Shown: piece after piece, positions 17,243 through 26,562 of the stretch | Position numbering within the stretch: the stretch's first letter is position 1 | Layout: the number at the start of each line of letters is the position of its first letter | Source: Brachionus koreanus | Lineage: Eukaryota > Rotifera > Eurotatoria > Ploima > Brachionidae | Assembly (NCBI GenBank): GCA_016987375.1 | Contig: PJRA01000160.1 | Location: 207,736 to 234,297, forward strand | DNA: 26,562 bases | Direction of reading: 5' to 3' | Translations under genes and position numbers: made by a program | Notes under the pieces: generated by a model | Database searches by the model: none | What the model saw: the letters and a program-made list of their open reading frames with translations, nothing else | Told to the model about the DNA's origin: nothing

Positions 17243-17638
17243 TTAGGAGAAAGATTTATTAAAGTAATAGACAAAATTATATATAAAATCTATCTTTAGA
17301 AAATCATTTAATAAATTATAAAAATTAAAATAGGCTACGCTTCGTTCCATATTTAATATGATTTGGGAAACAATAAACTTAATTGAATCAACTAGACCAC
17401 GATTTTCCTCGATAAATAAATGATCGATTATTGCTACAGAAGTTTTCAAAATATAATCCATAGCATCGATTTGAGTTTTTTTCTCCACATTATTAAGTTG
17501 TTTACGAAAGGATGTATTTTTCTGATCAAACTTTTTATAATTCCTGAGAAAGAAAGTCAAAATATTCCAGCATACTGAGCTGTTCTTTACTTGCTTTAAA
17601 ATGGATAACTTTTGATTTGTGTATAGGTGTTCAACCAT
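17243..17638 (-). CDS. Hypothetical 131-aa protein (right copy)
   Basis: Identical in protein sequence to the ORF at 14067-14462, and the DNA matches wherever I compared it. ATG is at 17638, 239 bp downstream of the zinc-finger stop in transcription order. No domain is recognised. The identity is uninformative about function because the surrounding noncoding arm DNA is equally identical. Confidence 0.5.
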   Translation of the reverse strand: MVEHLYTNQKLSILKQVKNSSVCWNILTFFLRNYKKFDQKNTSFRKQLNNVEKKTQIDAMDYILKTSVAIIDHLFIEENRGLVDSIKFIVSQIILNMERSVAYFNFYNLLNDFLKIDFIYNFVYYFNKSFS

Positions 17639-17877
17639 CTCTAAGTTTAAGTTTTCTTACTGAGGTCTCGAAGACTGGCTCTTTAAAAATATGGAAATTT
17701 ATAGTTTAATTAGAAGAGAAAAAATGAATAAAAAGACTATTTTTTAACCTTTAAGAAGTAGAAGATAAAGAAGTAGTGATTAAAAAGATTAAAATTTTTT
17801 TTATTATTTATTTAAAAATACTTAAAGTTTAAAAAAAAAATATTTCGGAAATAAAATGGGAAATTTTTATTGGAAAT

Positions 17878-18765
17878 TTACAAATTGTTCAAAAATTGAT
17901 AAAGTTCATCATTTAAATAAAAAGATTCTTGATTACATTGATTAGTATTTGAATTTGTATGTTTTTTATTTGATAAATTATCTTGAAAATGTGTTTTCAT
18001 GTGTCTTTTTAGATTACCAGATTGAGAAAATGCTTTTTTACATAAACTACATTTATAAGGACGTTCTCCGGTGTGAGTTCTAATGTGTCGTTTTAGGGCA
18101 GTTGCATCAGTAAAACAAGCTCTACAATAATCACAATTATAGTCTTTTTCTTTAGTATGAATTTTTAAATGAAACATGGTACTAGAGTAACTGTGCAATT
18201 TTTTCAAACACAAAGGACATTCTTTTGAATTGCCTTTATTGTGATAAATATGGTTATGCATTATGAGAGATGCTTTACTTTCGAAATCCTTATAACATAT
18301 TGAACATTGCATGTAATCATTAGTTCGATGTCTTTTCGAATCAAAATTTTTTGATATATTTTCATCTTCTAGTAATCTTTTGTTTTGTTTTAATGTATTT
18401 TGCGAATTTTTATTCCAATTTGATTCAACAGATATGTCAACTGAATTATCCGTTACACATGATGATGATGATGTATCATTAAATTTCCATTGATAACTCT
18501 GGTTTAAATTATAGCTTGGCGTAGAATAATCAAATGAATTTTGAAAATAATTGCGATTTATCAGAGGTGTTGAATAAATATTTAATTCAGGAGTTTTGGT
18601 ACAGTTATCAAAAGATAAATCATTAAAAGAGCTTTGTGATTCATAATTATAATTATTTGAAAAATAGTATGGATAAGGCATAGTTTGAGACCAAGTGTTT
18701 GCATTTAATGAATTGTATGATTGATTCCAGTAATTTGAATCATAACTGTAGTAATAAGAATTCAT
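17878..18765 (-). CDS. Four-finger C2H2 zinc-finger protein (right copy)
   Basis: This 295-residue protein is identical to the left copy, with the same Tyr/Asn/Ser-rich N-terminus and four fingers (154-175, 183-203, 211-231, 239-259). ATG is at 18765. A polyadenylation signal AATAAA lies at 17871-17866 on the minus strand, just past the stop. The 5' leader differs from the left copy at several bases within about 80 nt (for example 'aaatctggt' here, 'aaatttggt' on the left), while the coding DNA segments I compared are the same. The two genes are convergent, pointing toward the palindrome centre. Both look intact, so both may be expressed. Confidence 0.88.
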   Translation of the reverse strand: MNSYYYSYDSNYWNQSYNSLNANTWSQTMPYPYYFSNNYNYESQSSFNDLSFDNCTKTPELNIYSTPLINRNYFQNSFDYSTPSYNLNQSYQWKFNDTSSSSCVTDNSVDISVESNWNKNSQNTLKQNKRLLEDENISKNFDSKRHRTNDYMQCSICYKDFESKASLIMHNHIYHNKGNSKECPLCLKKLHSYSSTMFHLKIHTKEKDYNCDYCRACFTDATALKRHIRTHTGERPYKCSLCKKAFSQSGNLKRHMKTHFQDNLSNKKHTNSNTNQCNQESFYLNDELYQFLNNL

Positions 18766-18842
18766 TTTTTTTGTACCAGATTTTGTAATTATAAAAATAA
18801 ATAAACTATTTTTTTAATTTAATGGAAACAAATTTTTTCCTT

Positions 18843-18850
18843 TATTTATA
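18843..18850 (-). promoter_or_regulatory. TATA box of right zinc-finger gene
   Basis: TATAAATA on the minus strand, 78 bases upstream of the ATG at 18765, mirroring 12855-12862. Confidence 0.6.
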
Positions 18851-19595
18851 CTCTATTCAAAAGGGCTATTATCAAGAATGTCATGTTGAAAAATGATTTT
18901 ACTACAATACTCTGATCTCTGTGCATACCGCTTGATATGCTCAGATTTAGCTTATCCAATTTAATATTAAATTAATTATAAAAAATCAAGTCGGTTTTTT
19001 TTTCATTAGTAATCAATTTTGAAATAAGTGACATAACATGACGATTAAATTTTTCAGTCAATTAACCTGCAAAATTGATTGTTTCAATCAATTTTTTTGT
19101 TAATCACTAACAAAAAAAAAGTTTGAAAACTTCCAAAAGTGACATTGAATGGGTTGAGTCATTCTGTTTCAATGGTGGTCAAACTGGCAGAAAAATACAA
19201 AAGTGTCTTGGAATCTTTTTCTGAAAAATCAAATATTTAAAATTTTTATTTTCCCTTTTAATTTTTTCTTATTATTTTTTGTAATTTATCATTTTATTAT
19301 TTTTCTTGTTTGTAATTTAATTTTATTTTAATTTAAAAATTTTATACAAAAGGAACTTTAGCTAGCATCATATGAAGCAATTAAATTTTGAAAATATTAA
19401 AAAATATTAATTTTTCCCATTTTTATTTATTTATGAAAAACAAAAGTCTTTACCAATTATTTGGAAAATATTCTAGACACAATCGAATAAATTATTAATC
19501 CAATTACAATAATGGTACAACAACAATTTCTTATGTGGTTATAGTTGGATTTTCATTGTTTGGGCTGATTCATTCTGTTTCATTAGTTGTCAAAC

Positions 19596-20337
19596 TGTCT
19601 CAAGAAAATAACGCCATCTTCGAATCAAGATATATTTAATACCTTTTTTTATATTGTGTTATGGCTACTTTACTTTTCTTCTTTTCTGAATTGGTAATAC
19701 TACTATTCCAATGCCTTTGTGAAGTTCAACAATGCTAGAACAGAAAGGAATTTATGAAAAACCAAAGTCTTTAACATTTTTTGAAATATATTCAAAGCAC
19801 AAATGAAAAAAATTTTCAATTAAAAAAAATTCTCCTGATATTTTACTAATACAATATGAAAATATTAATACAATTTGGTATCAAGAGGTGATTATAGGGA
19901 ATTATCCAAGGTATAATGGCCATTGAATGCCAGTCTCATCGTATTATGACATGAGTCAATTATCTAATTAGGCATTTAAGAAATTTTTTAATTTTTTTAG
20001 TGTACCAAATAATTTGAGAGATTTTTTTTAAATTTTCTGAAAAATTGCACAAAAAAATCTAAAAATATGAAAATTTAAAAATGTAAAATTATTTTCATTT
20101 TTCAACTATTAATCAAGTACGACTCGGCCAAATAAATTACTTAATTTTTAAAAGATAAAATTTTGTATTAACTAATTTTTCAAATAAATAAATAATATAC
20201 ATTTTAATTTAGTTTATTTATCATGTTATTTCTTTTTGAATTAAATTATATAATTTTTTTAAATATAATTTTTTATTTAACGTTAATAATTATGATTTAT
20301 GTTATTTAAAGAAAAGTAAAAAACATTTCCTATTGAA
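19596..20337. other. Intergenic DNA between palindrome and LINE
   Basis: Contains a diverged repeat of right-arm sequence at 19753-19830 ('tttatgaaaaaccaaagtct'...). The rest is A+T-rich without a recognisable gene. The LINE starts within it at an unclear point near 20338. Confidence 0.4.
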
Positions 20338-21522
20338 ATTACGGGAGCATTTTTTTGTTGTAATTCAATCCTGTTCAGAAAATCGCTAATTTTAGGAGAG
20401 CTACCAGAAGTTTGGAAACAAGCAAATATATCACTTTTACATAAGGGGGGCTCTAGACTGTCTCCAAAATACTATCGTCCAGTATCGTTAACTTGCATTG
20501 TATGCAAAGTCTTGGAGTCCATTATTAAAGAACCAACGTTAGAGCATTTGCTTAAAAACAATTTAATATCTAAATCACAACACGGTTTCTTACCAAAAGA
20601 GTCATGCCTGACCAATTTATTGGAAACCATTGATTTTATTTCTGAAGCCATATCAAATGGTTTACCGGTTGACATCATCTACACAGATTCTGCGAAAGCT
20701 TTCGATAAAGTTTCTAATAGAAAGCTTATGTATAAACTCAAATTTTTTGGATTTGGTGAATGCCTGATAAATTGGATAAAGGCGTTTCTTTTAGGACGTT
20801 CACAAAGAGTAGTATTAGGAGATACCAGCTCAAGTTGGATAAAAGTTAAAAGTGGAGTTCCACAAGGTTCAGTGCTAGGTCCTCTCTTCTTTATTATTTA
20901 TATAAACGATATGCTGAGTATTGTCCAAAACAATTGTAAAGCCTTTGCTGATGATACGAAGATCTTATCAACAATTGATAGCTTGAACTCGAATTATAAC
21001 CTACAATCGGATATAGATAAAGTGTGTAAATGGTCAAAAGAATGGTCGACTCAGTTAAATGTAGAAAAATGCAAAGTTGTTCATATTGGCAACAAAAATC
21101 CAGAATTTGATTATAAAATTGATTCAAAAACCTTGAGTAAGTCAGATGTTGAAAGGGATTTGGGCATTTACATACAAAGTGATTTAAAATGGACTACTCA
21201 AGTCAAAAATGCTACAGCAAAAGCAAATAAAATGTTGGGCTTAATTAGGAAAGCATTTAAGTATCCTTGTAGCGAGACTATCAAATTATTGTATTGCTCA
21301 ATGGTTAGACCACATCTAGAATATGCTGTCAGTGCTTGGTGTCCCTATACAGAAAAGGACATAAATGAACTTGAAAGAGTTCAACGAAGAGCAACAAAGT
21401 TGATTCCAGAAATTCGTAATTTGGATTATCAACAACGCTTGTTAAGGCTAGAGTTAACTAACTTGAGAACAAGAAGATTAAGAGGTGATCTAATCCAGAT
21501 GTACAAATTGGTTAACAATTAA
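20338..21522 (+). CDS. Non-LTR retrotransposon reverse transcriptase (partial, truncated)
   Basis: The open frame of 394 codons has no credible start codon because the element is 5'-truncated. RT landmarks in order are: Y-R-P-V-S-L near 20475; motif A I-Y-T-D-S-A-K-A-F-D-K-V (Asp at 20686 and 20704); S-G-V-P-Q-G-S-V-L-G-P at 20851-20883; catalytic F-A-D-D at 20944-20955; then L-G-I-Y-I-Q-S-D-L-K-W and R-V-Q-R-R-A-T-K-L-I-P, a signature common in CR1/L2-type elements. The RT core catalytic aspartates are intact. TAA at 21520-21522 interrupts the protein about 90 codons early, since homology continues in the same frame to 21792. The copy is probably inactive. Confidence 0.85.
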   Translation: MTGAFFCCNSILFRKSLILGELPEVWKQANISLLHKGGSRLSPKYYRPVSLTCIVCKVLESIIKEPTLEHLLKNNLISKSQHGFLPKESCLTNLLETIDFISEAISNGLPVDIIYTDSAKAFDKVSNRKLMYKLKFFGFGECLINWIKAFLLGRSQRVVLGDTSSSWIKVKSGVPQGSVLGPLFFIIYINDMLSIVQNNCKAFADDTKILSTIDSLNSNYNLQSDIDKVCKWSKEWSTQLNVEKCKVVHIGNKNPEFDYKIDSKTLSKSDVERDLGIYIQSDLKWTTQVKNATAKANKMLGLIRKAFKYPCSETIKLLYCSMVRPHLEYAVSAWCPYTEKDINELERVQRRATKLIPEIRNLDYQQRLLRLELTNLRTRRLRGDLIQMYKLVNN

Positions 21523-21782
21523 GAACAAATTAAATTTAATAAAGGAATCAACTACAGTGTTAACACAAAACCTGGTAACAAAAGATATGAATTAAGGAGA
21601 AATAGCTATTGTCTTACCCGTGAAAGGATAAACAACTGTCTTCCAAGATTTAACTTTTTCACAAATAGAGTTGTAAATGAATGGAATAAACTGCCGGAAG
21701 ATGTAGTAAATGCAAAGAGCATTAATAGTTTCAAAGCGAAGCTTGATAGTTGGTTGGCGAAACAAAAAGAAGCGACTGCTAC

Positions 21783-21817
21783 AGCTCTTTAGAGCTATGC
21801 TTAGATATCATCTAAGC
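21783..21817 (+). other. LINE 3'-end hairpins
   Basis: Two perfect stem-loops lie in a row: AGCTCT-TT-AGAGCT (21783-21796), overlapping the final stop codon, and GCTTAGAT-ATC-ATCTAAGC (21799-21817). In several LINE families the RT recognises a 3' stem-loop of its RNA. This role here is inferred from position. Confidence 0.7.
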
Positions 21818-21827
21818 TGCAGTTTAT

Positions 21828-21854
21828 ACTACTACTACTACTACTACTACTACT
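21828..21854 (+). repeat. (ACT)9 microsatellite, LINE tail
   Basis: Nine perfect ACT units directly follow the LINE 3' end. A simple-repeat tail instead of poly(A) fits the CR1/I-type groups. Confidence 0.9.
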
Positions 21855-22373
21855 AAACGTGAAATTAAAATTTTGAATTACATTGTGGACCAATTTAATA
21901 GCTTTTTCTCATAAAGTTTATTTATTGTAAGTGAGTTGATTTCGGTTTGGTTCGCTTACACAAATTCTCCGCTTAAAAAAGTGGAATATATCAACTTAAG
22001 TTGTTTGAGATTTAGTCAAGATCTTTTAGAAAAAAATTAGCACTCTATTTAAATTGAGAGTCATTTAAAAATATTTTAGAATGAGGGTCAAATGACTCTT
22101 GTCAATCAATCCTAACTAAACTTTTTTATTTTTTCTTTTAGAAATAAAACAAAATCAAGAAAGCTATATTTAAAATTTAAGCAACTTTTTGCATTTTATT
22201 CATTACAAGCTTCTCTGATCTAATTTATTTGTTTTTTTTTTAAATTTAATTAAAATAAAATATAATTTTTTTTAGATTTGTTTCATATAAACAACAAAAT
22301 TTATAAAATAAAAATATTTATTATAAAATAATTAGATTGTAAAAGTACAAAAAAACTTTTTAAAAATCAAATC
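21855..22373. other. Intergenic DNA between LINE and CEP70
   Basis: A+T-rich stretch downstream of the CEP70 stop codon. It should hold the CEP70 3' UTR. I see no other gene. Confidence 0.4.
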
Positions 22374-23911
22374 CTAACATAGACTTGGTGTGGCCAATAT
22401 TTTCAAAGCCCTTATAGATGGCATTATTTGATCTAGTCTTGATATTTCTAAAGCTTTCATTATTTTCTCTAAAAGCTTGTGAAATAATGGAAAATATTCA
22501 TCATACATGTTAAACTTATCAACAACTCTTGAGAAAAAATTAATTAACTTAATTTATTATCTTTAATTTTTTCATTACTTTTCCAAATTAGCAGTATTCA
22601 AAAGTCCTTTGAGATTTGAAGAAATGTTTTCGTTTAGCAATTTATAAACATTTTGCACATTACATACTAACTTCTCGCTCGGATAATTTTCATCTAAAAA
22701 AAAATAAATTGTATAAATTAAAATTTTTCAAAATAAAATATTTAATTTTACTTTTATCAAAAATGTTTTGAATGGCTTTTTTGAAGTTAACCAATTGTCC
22801 ATATTTGTAATAGATGTCATTCATTTTAGTCGGTACATTTAGAAAACAATCGACATCGAACAAATCCTGGAATAGATTTAGACACTTGAGCAAAAATTCT
22901 TGACTTGGTTTATGCGCTTTTTCTAAATCAACACTATTCATCGAGCCTGAATTAAGAGAAGAAATAGATGAAGCTGAATTTAAAGTTGTTTTGGTGAATT
23001 TTTTCAAATTTTCTACTCTATTAAAATCGTAAAATCCAAAGCATTTGCATTGAAATTTTCTAATTGAATTAGCCTCTGTATATTTTAATGTATCAGTTAC
23101 GGCCTTATTCAATGATTGAAAGCTAGGTTTTTCTGACAATTTTGTTTCTTTCGTTGGGTTCAGAGTTTCTATCAGACTTTTAAATTGACTCGCAAAATTC
23201 TTAAAAAATAAAAAAATTATATTTTTCTTTAATTTACTCAAATAAAAGAACCTTAAAGTCTTTTTTTTCCTTGAGAACACTCTGAAGAGTCCTAGTGATT
23301 AGTTCATCTTTGGTCTCCTGATAGTCCCGATCATTCGGACAAGCCGAATCTTCATCACTGGTTACATCACCCGAAAATTGGTTTATTTTTTCACAATAAA
23401 TAGCACATTTTTCAACTAATAATCTATAATTCTCATTCGATTCATTAGATTTTTGTTTTCTAAATAAAATTTTATTTTCAAATAAACAAAAAAGTTAGTC
23501 TAACAAAAAAATTAATTTACTTTAAATTCCAATTTTTTTTTTCCAAATGTTCAACAGCCAAACGCAATTCTTTAACTGTCTTTTGAGATTCTATTAACTG
23601 CTTTTTATAAGACTTGGAAAAAAAAGTAGACTAAATTTTTAAAATGGTCAATCAGCACTTACTTTACAAACAGTTTTGTAATGGAGAGCCATTTGAATAT
23701 AGTCTTCTTTGGTGAGATTTGACTCATCTAAATCATCTGAGATTAGGTTTTTTTTATTTTTAAATGCTAGATCTTCAAATTCCTCATCGAACAAATGCAT
23801 CTTATTCACACCGTAGTTTGACTTTATTGGCTTGGAAAAATAAATTTCTTTATAAGATTCCTGCTCAGCTATGTCGCTCAGAATCGAATCGCTTATTATT
23901 GAATCAAGCAT
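22374..23911 (-). CDS. CEP70: CEP70 (centrosomal protein of 70 kDa) homologue, six exons
   Basis: CEP70 is a centrosomal coiled-coil protein implicated in microtubule organisation and cilium assembly. Exons are 23911-23663, 23612-23521, 23459-23252, 23199-22752, 22693-22579 and 22527-22374. The introns are 50, 61, 52, 58 and 51 bp, all GT...AG. The sum is 1,266 nt, giving 421 residues with every phase consistent. Exons 1-3 give a coiled-coil stretch (H-Y-K-T-V-C-K-S-Y-K-K-Q-L). Exon 4 carries L-F-Q-D-L-F-D-V and K-M-N-D-I-Y-Y-K-Y-G-Q-L, matching human '[21 protein letters not shown]'. Exons 5-6 give Y-K-L-L-N-E-N and M-Y-D-E-Y-F-P-L-F, matching 'CRLINEDV' and 'HEEFFPAF'. An in-frame TAG upstream of ATG 23911 supports that start. 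The protein is shorter than vertebrate CEP70 (about 600 aa), mainly at the N-terminus and in the coiled coil. Missed upstream exons remain possible. Confidence 0.88.
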
Positions 23912-26562
23912 TTTGCAATAGTTTCTCTTTAATTTAAATATCTAGATTTGAAAATTTAAAAATGAAACTAATAAAAAAATTAGATTTAGAATTAACTACA
24001 AGAAGCCTTTGAATTGTCTTGAAAATTGTCATAAGATCATATTAAACTAATTTTAATACTAGCCGAATTTTTAAGATTTCTGTTTTAAATTAAAAATTTA
24101 ATACTTTATTCATTGCAACCATTTTACCCTTGTTTGCACTGCATATTTATTTAAAAATAAAAAATTGAAGACTTAATATACAATACACTCGACTTGATTT
24201 ATTAATTTTTTATTTTCTACAAATAATCAATAAAAACTAATTTAGCTTTCAAAAAAGAATTCAAAAATTTTCAACAGTATCCAAGGGGATTAAATAAATG
24301 GATGCGGAAATGCTTTAATTTGTCACGTTCATGACAATAATAGTCTAAAAGTCAATTTTGAAAGTTTAGTGATCAGTTTTGAATAAATAAATAAATAAGA
24401 ATAATTTTTAATCTATTTGTGAAGGAATTAAAATTTTAAATGTATTTATTTTGTAGTTTGACTACATTAGAATTTAACCTGAGACAGATTTTTATCAAAA
24501 ATAGGCTGACTAATATTGCTTTCGAAAAGAATTTTAAAATTTGTGTTCGAGTGTTATGTTTTTTTAATCGAATATCATTGAAAATTAAAAGCAAAGAGTA
24601 CTGAAAAGAAAAATAAATTTCATGTCGGTAAAAATAAAAATTAGTTTTCGAAAAAATTCATCTTGAATTTTTTCATATTTAACTTGTTTTTACAGATGTA
24701 AAAAATATTGGATTTTTTTTTTTTCTAAAAATTAAAACTAGCTTTAAATTCAATCAACAATAGTTAAATTTTTTTGATAAATTGATTGAAAAAATTTATT
24801 CTATTTCTGAAAAAAATGAAAATTGTCTATTAAACTTTTTAACAATCTAAATTGCAAATTAATAAAAAATATGACACTGCTTACTTCCTAATAAAGAGCA
24901 TTTTTATTTATTTAAAAAGAGTTCAAAAATATCTTTTGAGTGTAATAAGATCTTTAAATGGTTTTCTCAAAAATTTAGAAAATTTTTTGTTAATAAAAAT
25001 TATTTGTAAAAATAATAAAAAAACATAAAATTTTTTAAAACTAATACTTTGGAATATTAAACTGATAATGACAACTGAATATGTATGACAAAATTTGCTT
25101 TTCTTGAAATAACTTGTAACATGAATGTTGTAGATACTTGTACCTAATGCTTAGAAAAAAAATTGCCATTGATTTTGTATTAACACTCGTAGAACCGGGA
25201 CAATTTGAAACTTCCTTTATTCTCATAAATAAATCATTTACTCCTAAAACTTACTGAATCTGTTACTAAAAAATAAATATTTTAAAATAAAATTGTATTT
25301 TTTAAAATCTGATGAACGGTCCTAAAGATTTAGAGGATATAAAAAAAGATTTCAATTTGTTACCACTTCTTTGAGAGTAGAAAATAGTCAAAAATTAAAG
25401 AATTTAAGTATTTTGATTATTTTTAAGTCAATATCTTAATTTAGACAATTAAAATAAAAAAATATTAATGCAATACCAAAATTTATATTCTTAATGCATT
25501 GATAAAAGTTATTTTTGCATGATTTTATAATTTTGCAACTACAAAATCCTGTTTAAAAATGATATTTTTAGCTTTAAAAACCTTTGATTGAGTAAAGAAA
25601 TCTTACTTTTTAAAAATAGAAATAAATTTTCAATATAAGTCAGGTTATTAAAAAAAAAAGAAAAAGTTTAAATTATTTTTTATTTCAATCATGTAATAAA
25701 ATGTCAATAGATGAAATTTATGATTTAAATGTTTTTAAAATTCATTAAAACAAAAAAATTTTCTACAAAAATTCTCCAAAATGATAATAAATTTCAAAAA
25801 AAATGACTACTGGTTATTTGGAAGCACACCAGTTTATATTTAGTTTTTTTCCAAGTAATTGATATAAATCTCTAGTGCTTTTTACACACTCAAAACAAGC
25901 TTTTAGTGTAATTGAGCTTGTATTAAGATTTTAAGATTAAGTTTTTTGGTTTTTAATAATTTATTTATGATATTAAAAGTGTTAAAAAACAAAGATAAAT
26001 ACTAACTAAGAAGCTGAGAGCGATTGTAGTACTATTGCGTCTGGACCAAACATATTGTATTCTGTTTAAAATGTTTTAAAAATCTTTTTGCCATATGAGT
26101 GCTTAAAACATAAATATAAAAGAGTAAATAATTAAGTCTCATTTAAAAATAATCAATAAGATCACTTTGGTCATTATTAATTTTGAATATTTTTTGCCGC
26201 TTCTAGCCAAAAGTTCTAAAAGATGCAGTTAAAAATCGGCAAAATTTCTTTTGTTTTTGGCCTTTTTATTTTTATTAATGATCTAGCCTGAGATTTAACT
26301 AAAAAAAAGCTTGCACTACAGCCTCTAGATCAGCTTCTAATTTGAAAAAAATAAATTTTATTTTAAAATAGTAAGAAATCTAAAACCTTTATTGAATGAT
26401 TTTAAAAAATATTTTTTAAAAAACATCAAGAAATTAATTTCAAATTAAAAGCAGTTATTTTTTAAACTTTGATTACTGCTACAGAAAAAATAGAAAAAAA
26501 TTAAATCAGATTAATGACATTTTAGCACACATGTACTGAATAAATGAAATTTGTTTAAATTA
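23912..26562. other. A+T-rich intergenic DNA, no gene recognised
   Basis: No coding region, RNA gene or repeat array could be supported. The only longer ORF (25041-25226, minus) looks like a chance frame. A 13-base piece 'gccgcttctagcc' at about 26199 is the reverse complement of one at about 8840, which may mark a dispersed repeat, but nothing around it extends the match. The CEP70 promoter should lie at the left edge. Confidence 0.45.

Larger units (their letters stand above)
16901..19595. repeat. Right arm of large inverted repeat (palindrome)
   Basis: Reverse-complement partner of 12141-14716, with about 100 bp (16921-17011) absent from the left arm. Related repeat sequence continues beyond the right outer edge: 19753-19830 resembles 19430-19510. 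The left outer flank shows nothing similar. The right side may therefore be the older locus. Confidence 0.9.
20338..21854 (+). mobile_element. 5'-truncated CR1/jockey-like LINE with (ACT)9 tail
   Basis: The element lacks its ORF1 and endonuclease and starts inside the RT domain. After the RT frame, 21523-21792 continues the same protein past one premature stop (N-K-R-Y-E-L-R-R-N-S, V-V-N-E-W-N-K-L-P) to a final TAG at 21790-21792. The 3' end has two perfect hairpins and a microsatellite tail. Such 5' truncation is typical of target-primed reverse transcription. A possible 8-bp target duplication 'tgaaatta' (20334-20341 and 21860-21867) is too short and A+T-rich to trust. Confidence 0.85.

Noticed and set aside
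20894..21127. Minus-strand ORFs inside the LINE (also 20472-20678)
   Set aside because: They are antisense shadows of the reverse transcriptase frame.
25041..25226. Minus-strand ORF of 61 codons
   Set aside because: No homology, no splice-linked neighbours, and typical of chance frames in this DNA.

Overview
The window is a piece of a strongly A+T-rich animal nuclear genome. Two conserved animal genes, homologues of TRAPPC9 and CEP70, can be read through very small introns: the ones I could place are 50-68 bp with GT...AG ends. Retained CEP70 suggests a ciliated organism. Small introns, extreme A+T, CR1/jockey-like LINE remnants, Tc1/mariner debris and MITEs would fit a monogonont rotifer (Brachionus-like) or a similar small invertebrate. 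That placement is inference, not proof. The standard genetic code fits all reading frames.

Layout. 1-3022: intergenic DNA with a 27-bp tandem repeat, a GC-rich patch, a degenerate Tc1/mariner transposase (minus) and a small Ty3/Gypsy-like fragment. 3023-11764 (minus): a TRAPPC9 (NIBP/Trs120) gene, the largest gene here. Most introns are tiny, but two are kilobase-sized and carry inverted-repeat elements: a 637-bp MITE with perfect 42-bp ends at 6542-7178 and a hairpin MITE at about 9641-10040. 12141-19595: a large imperfect palindrome. Its arms are about 2.6 kb and each carries the same intronless four-finger C2H2 zinc-finger gene (295 aa, identical protein) followed by the same 131-aa ORF of unknown function. 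Its centre of about 2.2 kb holds a third, truncated copy of part of the arm, a pair of roughly 200-bp direct repeats and two fragments of non-LTR reverse transcriptase in opposite orientations. About 20338-21854 (plus): a 5'-truncated CR1/jockey-like LINE with an in-frame stop, terminal hairpins and an (ACT)9 tail. 22374-23911 (minus): a six-exon CEP70 homologue whose exon phases all agree. 23912-26562: A+T-rich DNA in which I see no gene.

TRAPPC9 (Golgi/TGN vesicle tethering and Rab activation) and CEP70 (centrosome/cilium) are ordinary cellular genes with no evident functional link to each other. The unusual part is the palindrome. Its two zinc-finger genes point away from the outer ends toward the centre, with TATA boxes conserved in both. 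The arms appear identical from the ATG inward but differ upstream of it, which suggests recent gene conversion or a mosaic origin.
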